Source: Maridesulfovibrio sp. (GTDB lineage: Bacteria; Desulfobacterota; Desulfovibrionia; Desulfovibrionales; Desulfovibrionaceae). Taken from it: a stretch of 64,000 nucleotides of DNA. Position numbers and translations under genes: made by a program. The DNA is taken from the NCBI RefSeq assembly GCF_963678865.1, contig NZ_OY787459.1:3941381-4005380 (forward strand), read 5' to 3'. Of this stretch, positions 59,968 to 64,000 are shown piece by piece. How positions within the stretch are numbered: position 1 is the first letter of the stretch; the number at the start of each line of letters is the position of its first letter. The notes beneath the pieces were generated by a model. That model was not told the DNA's origin and made no database searches. It saw only the letters and a list, made by a program, of their open reading frames with translations.

Positions 59968-62463
59968 TTACTTACCGCAGCCACAACTTGCACCGCTTTC
60001 TTTTTTCTTTTCTTCCGGTTCATCATCTGTGCTGCCGAAGTTCTTGAGACCTTCGGCTAATTCGATAAGTCGTGCGTCTACCTTGCCGTAGATGGACTCC
60101 TCAGGATACTTTCCTTCTTCATCCTTTTCTCCGGCGGAATGCCCGGTCAGTATTTCGATTCCCTGCTCAATGTTTTCCACAGACCAGATATGGAACTGGC
60201 CTTCACGGACCGCTTCCACAATCTCCTTGCGTAGCATGAGGTCCTTGACGTTTGGCTCGGGGATCATGACGCCCTGATTACCGGTCAGTCCGGCATGCTT
60301 ACAGCAGAGGTAGAAGCCTTCCACCTTCTGGTTGACCCCGCCGATGGGCTGAACTTCTCCTTTCTGGTTAACCGATCCGGTCACGGCAATATCCTGCCGG
60401 ATTGGGACTTCGGCAAGGGAGGAGAGCAGAGCGTATAGTTCGGTGGATGAAGCTGAGTCTCCGTCGATTCCGCCGTAAGACTGTTCAAAGGCGATACTGG
60501 CGGTCAGGGAGAGCGGTTTTTCCTGCGCGAACTGGCGGCGCAGGAAACCGGAAAGGATGAATATCCCTTTGTTATGGGTCGGACCGGACATATCAGCTTC
60601 ACGTTCAATGTTGATGATCCCGCCCTTGCCCATGGCTGTTACGGCAGTGATGCGCGAGGGCTTGCCGAAGGAGTAGTCGCCCAAGGAATAGACTGCCAGT
60701 CCGTTGACCTGACCGGTAACAGCACCGTCAGTATCAACGTAGAGGCTGCCGCGGTCGATCATTTCCTGCAAGCGCTCTTCGGTCTGGTTTGAACGTTTAC
60801 GGTGGGCGTCAAGCGCTTGGTCCACGTGCTTTGATTGCACTGCGGTGGAGCCGTTGCGTGACGCATAGTAGCTGGCTTCTCCCAGCAGGTCGGCCAGCAG
60901 CGGGAAGGCGGTGGTGATCTTTTCCTGCCGTCCGGACATACGCACTGCCTGTTCGATTATGGCGGCAACTCCGGTCCGGTCAAAAGGCATCAGCCTGTCC
61001 TTTTCAACCATACGGCTGATAAAGTTGGAAACGGAATTTATGGCGTCTGCATCACGGTCCATGGAAGTCTCAAAATCAGCACGGACTTTGAAAATCTTTG
61101 GTACATCAGGGTCGTAATGGCGCAGCAGCTGGTAAAGGTACGGTTCACCAAGTACAACAACCTTTACCTCCATATCGATGGGTTCCGGCTTTAAGCCTGT
61201 CGAGGATATGAAGTAGTAGGGGTCGAAAGTCTGAATTTCGATTTTTTCAGTTTTGAGAGATCGTTTCAGGGTCTGCCAGACTCCCGGCTCAACAATGGCG
61301 TCCATCAGGTTGATGACCAGATAACCGCCGTTGGCCTTGATGAAAGAACCGGCTTTGATCTTGGTGAAATCCGTGCGCCAGCCGCCGTGCCTGTCCATAA
61401 CCCGTTCAATGGAGCCGAACAGGTTGCGGTAAGTAGGGTAGGCCTCGAAGATTACCGGCGGACTGTTCTGTTCAGTGTTATCCACCAGCAGATTGACTTG
61501 ATAAGGATGCATGATTGTTTCAGCCTGTGGAGGCATGAACAGGAATCCGCCTTCTGCTGCCTGCGGCTTTCTGCCGATCATACGCAGGGAATCGAGGTCA
61601 TTGCTCATCTCTTCGAGCATTTCATCAAAAAACTTGAGTATTTTGGGGTCGGTGTATTTTTCCCGTATGGGTGCGATTAAATCCTGTGCCAGAGTCACGA
61701 ACATGAGCTTGTCCACGTCTTCGCTTTTCTTCTTTACTTCCTTCTGGAGTTTGCGGACCTGTGTAAGGATGCTGTCGATTTCTTCCTTTAACTCTTTCTG
61801 CCGTTCTTTCAGCCTTTCAAATTCCTCACGGGGGAAGCGGCCCTTGTCGACCTTTTCTTCCAGCTGAATCATGCGGATGGGTTCTCCGTCTACAAGCGGA
61901 ACTACGTCCGGGCGTTGATATTGGCCCATCTGCATGTTGACGATAACCAGCCCGGAATCCTTAACTTTGTCTTCTATTCCTTGAAAGAATTCACGGGTTT
62001 GCTTTTCGTGCATTTCAATGATTTCATTTTTGCGGGCTATGTATTCCTGACTTTCAAAAAGCTGTGGCACCTCACGTTTGATGCCTTCAAGAAAATCATG
62101 AACCTGCTTCTTGAAGACAGCGCCCTCTCCGGCAGGCATGCGGATTAGTATTGGGGATTCAGTGGATTTGAAATTGTTCACATAAAGCAGGTCATCCGGG
62201 CTGTTATCGGATTTTGAGAGCTCTGTGAGCATTTTTTTGACTGTGGCCTGCTTGCCGGTGTTGGCTGGGCCCGTCACGAAAATATTGTACCCCTTGAGGC
62301 CCATTCCCATTCCGAAGCGGAAAGCTTCCACTCCCCGGCACTGGCCGAGAATTTCGTTTTCAGGAGTGAGGTCTGCCGTGGTCTCAAAAGGCAGGTCTTC
62401 CGGGGCAAGGGTCCATCTCAGTTTATCAAGCGGCAGTTCTCGGTCTTTCAGGATGCTGGTCAT
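59968..62463 (-). CDS. Lon-family ATP-dependent protease (AAA_32 type)
   Basis: This encodes 831 residues from the ATG at 62463, with GGAG upstream; the longer frame to 62529 overlaps the Hsp20 gene. The N-terminal AAA domain has Walker A GPANTGKQ. The central region is a coiled coil (about 210-275, rich in E, K, R). The C-terminal Lon protease domain carries the Ser in DGDSAS and the Lys in GVNQKVEGF. This is the stand-alone Lon-like class with a non-standard ATPase N-terminus. The C-terminal tail ends with SCGCGK, possibly a metal site. It probably degrades misfolded proteins, together with the small heat-shock protein in the same operon. Confidence 0.92.
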   Translation of the reverse strand: MTSILKDRELPLDKLRWTLAPEDLPFETTADLTPENEILGQCRGVEAFRFGMGMGLKGYNIFVTGPANTGKQATVKKMLTELSKSDNSPDDLLYVNNFKSTESPILIRMPAGEGAVFKKQVHDFLEGIKREVPQLFESQEYIARKNEIIEMHEKQTREFFQGIEDKVKDSGLVIVNMQMGQYQRPDVVPLVDGEPIRMIQLEEKVDKGRFPREEFERLKERQKELKEEIDSILTQVRKLQKEVKKKSEDVDKLMFVTLAQDLIAPIREKYTDPKILKFFDEMLEEMSNDLDSLRMIGRKPQAAEGGFLFMPPQAETIMHPYQVNLLVDNTEQNSPPVIFEAYPTYRNLFGSIERVMDRHGGWRTDFTKIKAGSFIKANGGYLVINLMDAIVEPGVWQTLKRSLKTEKIEIQTFDPYYFISSTGLKPEPIDMEVKVVVLGEPYLYQLLRHYDPDVPKIFKVRADFETSMDRDADAINSVSNFISRMVEKDRLMPFDRTGVAAIIEQAVRMSGRQEKITTAFPLLADLLGEASYYASRNGSTAVQSKHVDQALDAHRKRSNQTEERLQEMIDRGSLYVDTDGAVTGQVNGLAVYSLGDYSFGKPSRITAVTAMGKGGIINIEREADMSGPTHNKGIFILSGFLRRQFAQEKPLSLTASIAFEQSYGGIDGDSASSTELYALLSSLAEVPIRQDIAVTGSVNQKGEVQPIGGVNQKVEGFYLCCKHAGLTGNQGVMIPEPNVKDLMLRKEIVEAVREGQFHIWSVENIEQGIEILTGHSAGEKDEEGKYPEESIYGKVDARLIELAEGLKNFGSTDDEPEEKKKESGASCGCGK

Positions 62464-62483
62464 GGCGGTCTCCGGTCTGAAGT

Positions 62484-62906
62484 CTATTCTGAGGTTATGG
62501 AAATAACTTTTTGAGGCTTGATGATACATTTGTGGAGCACTATTTTCAGTACTCCGTCTTTAAAAGTGGCAGTTACATTGTCAGGGTCCACGCGGCAGGG
62601 CAGGGGCAGAGTTTTTTTGAAATGACTGGTCTGTCGCCCCCCTCCAAAAGTGACGTTCTTTTTTCCGGCAATGGTCATGGAGGTCTCGGTAACTTTTACT
62701 TCAAGATCTTCAGCCTGAAATCCGGGCATGGTGGTGCTCACTTCCAGTGAGTCTCCTGCCTCTTGCATGCTTGTCTGCGGGGTGCAGTCTATTATTCCAC
62801 ATACAGATGGGATGCCGTAATCATGACAGAGGCTGTTGAATAGCTTGTCCATATCTGTCTTTAATTTTTCCAGTTCCCGGCTTCCCCACGACATAAGGTT
62901 TGGCAT
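62484..62906 (-). CDS. Small heat-shock protein (Hsp20/alpha-crystallin)
   Basis: This 140-residue protein has an N-terminal variable arm, an alpha-crystallin domain (about 45-130, with DSLEVSTTMPGFQAEDLEVKV, FKKTLPLPCRVDPDNVTATFKDGVLKIVL) and a short tail. The conserved A-x-x-x-G-V-L sequence is in FKDGVLKI. It holds unfolded proteins for refolding or degradation. The Lon protease gene starts 20 bases after its stop, a proteostasis pair. The 470-bp gap upstream (62907-63376) has small hairpins (ATGCC 63079-63083 with GGCAT 63092-63096; ATCCTCA 63182-63188 with TGAGGAT 63225-63231) and no clear gene. Confidence 0.93.
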   Translation of the reverse strand: MPNLMSWGSRELEKLKTDMDKLFNSLCHDYGIPSVCGIIDCTPQTSMQEAGDSLEVSTTMPGFQAEDLEVKVTETSMTIAGKKNVTFGGGRQTSHFKKTLPLPCRVDPDNVTATFKDGVLKIVLHKCIIKPQKVISITSE

Positions 62907-63376
62907 GTGCAGTCTCCTTGTTAGAACAGGTGGGAATATCAGTTAATTTTAGACTAACACATGGAGAAAATGATTAGCAACCGCTTTTCAGACTGCCTGA
63001 AAAGTTTTATCTGCGGTCTTGCTTGGAAAGTGGCGAAATTTTCGTATGTTGGGATAAGTACCGTGTTCTTGGATTATTATGCCACAGTTACGGCATGTTC
63101 CGGATCGTCCTCGGGTTTGATATGGATTGTATTTGAAATAATCGGAATATGCGGCGGTTAAAACGGTAAGATAACGTCATGATCCTCACAATTTTGACAA
63201 AAAAGGGTTAAGAAGTTCAGTTTTTGAGGATATACAGTCTTGCATGTTCCCGCTGCATGGGCTATTCGATTCATCGCTTCTAATTTTAAAAAGACAGGTT
63301 GGAAGTGTTTTCCGCAACATGCTTTTAAAATGATACAGGGGCGAAAAATTACATTTTCTTTTTTTAGGAGTGACGC

Positions 63377-64000
63377 ATGAAAAGGGTATTAGTAATTCTC
63401 ATGGTTGCAATGATGCTGGCATTTGCAACTACCGCAATGGCAGGTGACGGTTCCTTTGAGCGAGTGCAGAAAGCAGGTAAACTCACCATCGGTCTTGATG
63501 ACACTTTTGCTCCCATGGGCTTTCGTCAGGATGACGGAACCCTGGTTGGTTTCGACGTGGATGCCGCTGAAGAAGTAGGCAAACGCCTCGGTATTAAAAT
63601 CGTGTGGCAGCCCACCGCTTGGTCCGGTGTCGTTCACTCCCTGAACGCCAATAAATTTGACTGTATCTGGAACGGCATGACCATCACCCCTGAGCGTGAA
63701 AAAGCTGTTTCTTTTTCCAAGCCTTACATTATGGACGGCCAGATTGCCGTTATCACCATGGGCAACAAAGCCATCAAGGCTCACAAAGACCTCGGCGGTA
63801 AAGTTGTCGGCGTGCAGAAAGGTTCTCCAGCACTTGAGGCCGCAAAGTCCCTCAAGCCAGCACCCAAAGAAATCCGTGAGTACGACACCAACGTTAAAGC
63901 TCTGCTCGACCTTGAATCCGGTCGTCTTGACGGAGTTGTTGTAGATAACATCGCAGGCCGTTACTCCATGGCTCAGCGTCCCGGTAAATATGTTGCGCTT
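63377..64000 (+). CDS. Amino-acid ABC transporter periplasmic binding protein (3' partial)
   Basis: The frame opens with an ATG at 63377 (TTAGGAG nine nt upstream) and stays open to the end of the window, so 208 residues are visible and the stop is beyond. It has a signal peptide (MKRVLVILMVAMMLAFATTAMA), then family 3 binding-protein segments: LTIGLDDTFAPMGFRQDDGTLVGFDVDAAEEVGKRL, FDCIWNGMTITPEREKAVSFSKPYI and GKVVGVQKGS. Cystine, glutamate or polar amino acids are the usual ligands. The permease and ATPase genes would be expected just past the window. Confidence 0.92.
   Translation, partial: MKRVLVILMVAMMLAFATTAMAGDGSFERVQKAGKLTIGLDDTFAPMGFRQDDGTLVGFDVDAAEEVGKRLGIKIVWQPTAWSGVVHSLNANKFDCIWNGMTITPEREKAVSFSKPYIMDGQIAVITMGNKAIKAHKDLGGKVVGVQKGSPALEAAKSLKPAPKEIREYDTNVKALLDLESGRLDGVVVDNIAGRYSMAQRPGKYVAL

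Noticed and set aside
62961..63161. A 66-residue plus-strand frame in the gap before the amino-acid binding protein
   Set aside because: No ribosome binding site and poor composition; a hydrophobic patch alone is not enough.

Overview
The window looks like chromosome from a marine Desulfovibrio-type sulfate reducer (Desulfobacterota; Maridesulfovibrio-like). This is inferred from gene content and not from a database search. The markers are a cysteine synthase fused to a cysteinyl-tRNA-synthetase-like domain, a class I hybrid cluster protein with an HcpR-type regulator and a D. gigas-type ferredoxin, hopanoid side-chain genes, a divergent three-gene acetyl-CoA carboxylase, and many chemotaxis, motility and c-di-GMP proteins. 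I see no rRNA, tRNA, CRISPR array, transposase or integrase.

Layout. 1-2142: 3' part of the cysK/cysS-like fusion. 2302-3895: AT-rich two-gene ATPase plus PD-(D/E)xK-like nuclease cassette on the minus strand, a candidate defence module. 3993-6353: CHASE2 class III nucleotide cyclase. 6535-12382: type I secretion operon (TolC, ABC exporter, HlyD, TPR-glycosyltransferase). 12509-13513: CheV. 13510-20499: a nitrosative-stress/redox region with an HcpR-like regulator, a divergent siroheme-type Fe-S protein and NapH-like membrane ferredoxin, a small ferredoxin, an orphan periplasmic binding protein, hcp and its Fe-S partner. Two HcpR-like operators are visible. 20648-24466: FlgO-like lipoprotein, purine nucleoside phosphorylase, MotA/MotB and a PilZ protein. 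24487-29008: biotin carboxylase, fused alpha-beta carboxyltransferase and a double-barrel biotinyl-type protein. 29082-31403: small unknown protein, SSB, diguanylate cyclase. 31528-33114: amtB-glnK with two upstream palindromic operators.

33466-38700: lipoprotein, PilZ-like protein, a 100-residue unknown and a SWIM-SNF2 helicase, all on the minus strand. 38942-42789: peptide-type binding lipoprotein and a bifunctional RelA/SpoT protein. 42798-44206: a second AT-rich nuclease cassette (PDDEXK_4-like plus unknown). 44271-49884: isochorismatase-fold hydrolase, then a TetR-controlled RND efflux operon. 49957-50805: IspH. 51016-58590: hopanoid side-chain and transport genes (hpnO-like, hpnN, PhnD-like, TPR lipoprotein, hpnH, hpnG). 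58801-59907: acyltransferase 3. 59968-62906: Hsp20-Lon operon. 63377-end: amino-acid ABC transporter binding protein, cut by the window edge.

Several modules appear to work together. HcpR, hcp and the ferredoxins form a nitric-oxide/hydroxylamine response. IspH supplies isoprenoid precursor, while HpnH, HpnG and the HpnO-like aminotransferase elaborate the hopanoid side chain and HpnN would move the lipid outward. GGDEF, PilZ, MotAB, FlgO-like and CheV belong to the motility/biofilm decision, to which the type I secretion operon may be an output. The two nuclease cassettes stand apart in base composition and sit directly behind housekeeping genes, as transferred islets often do; they are the best candidates for undescribed systems here.
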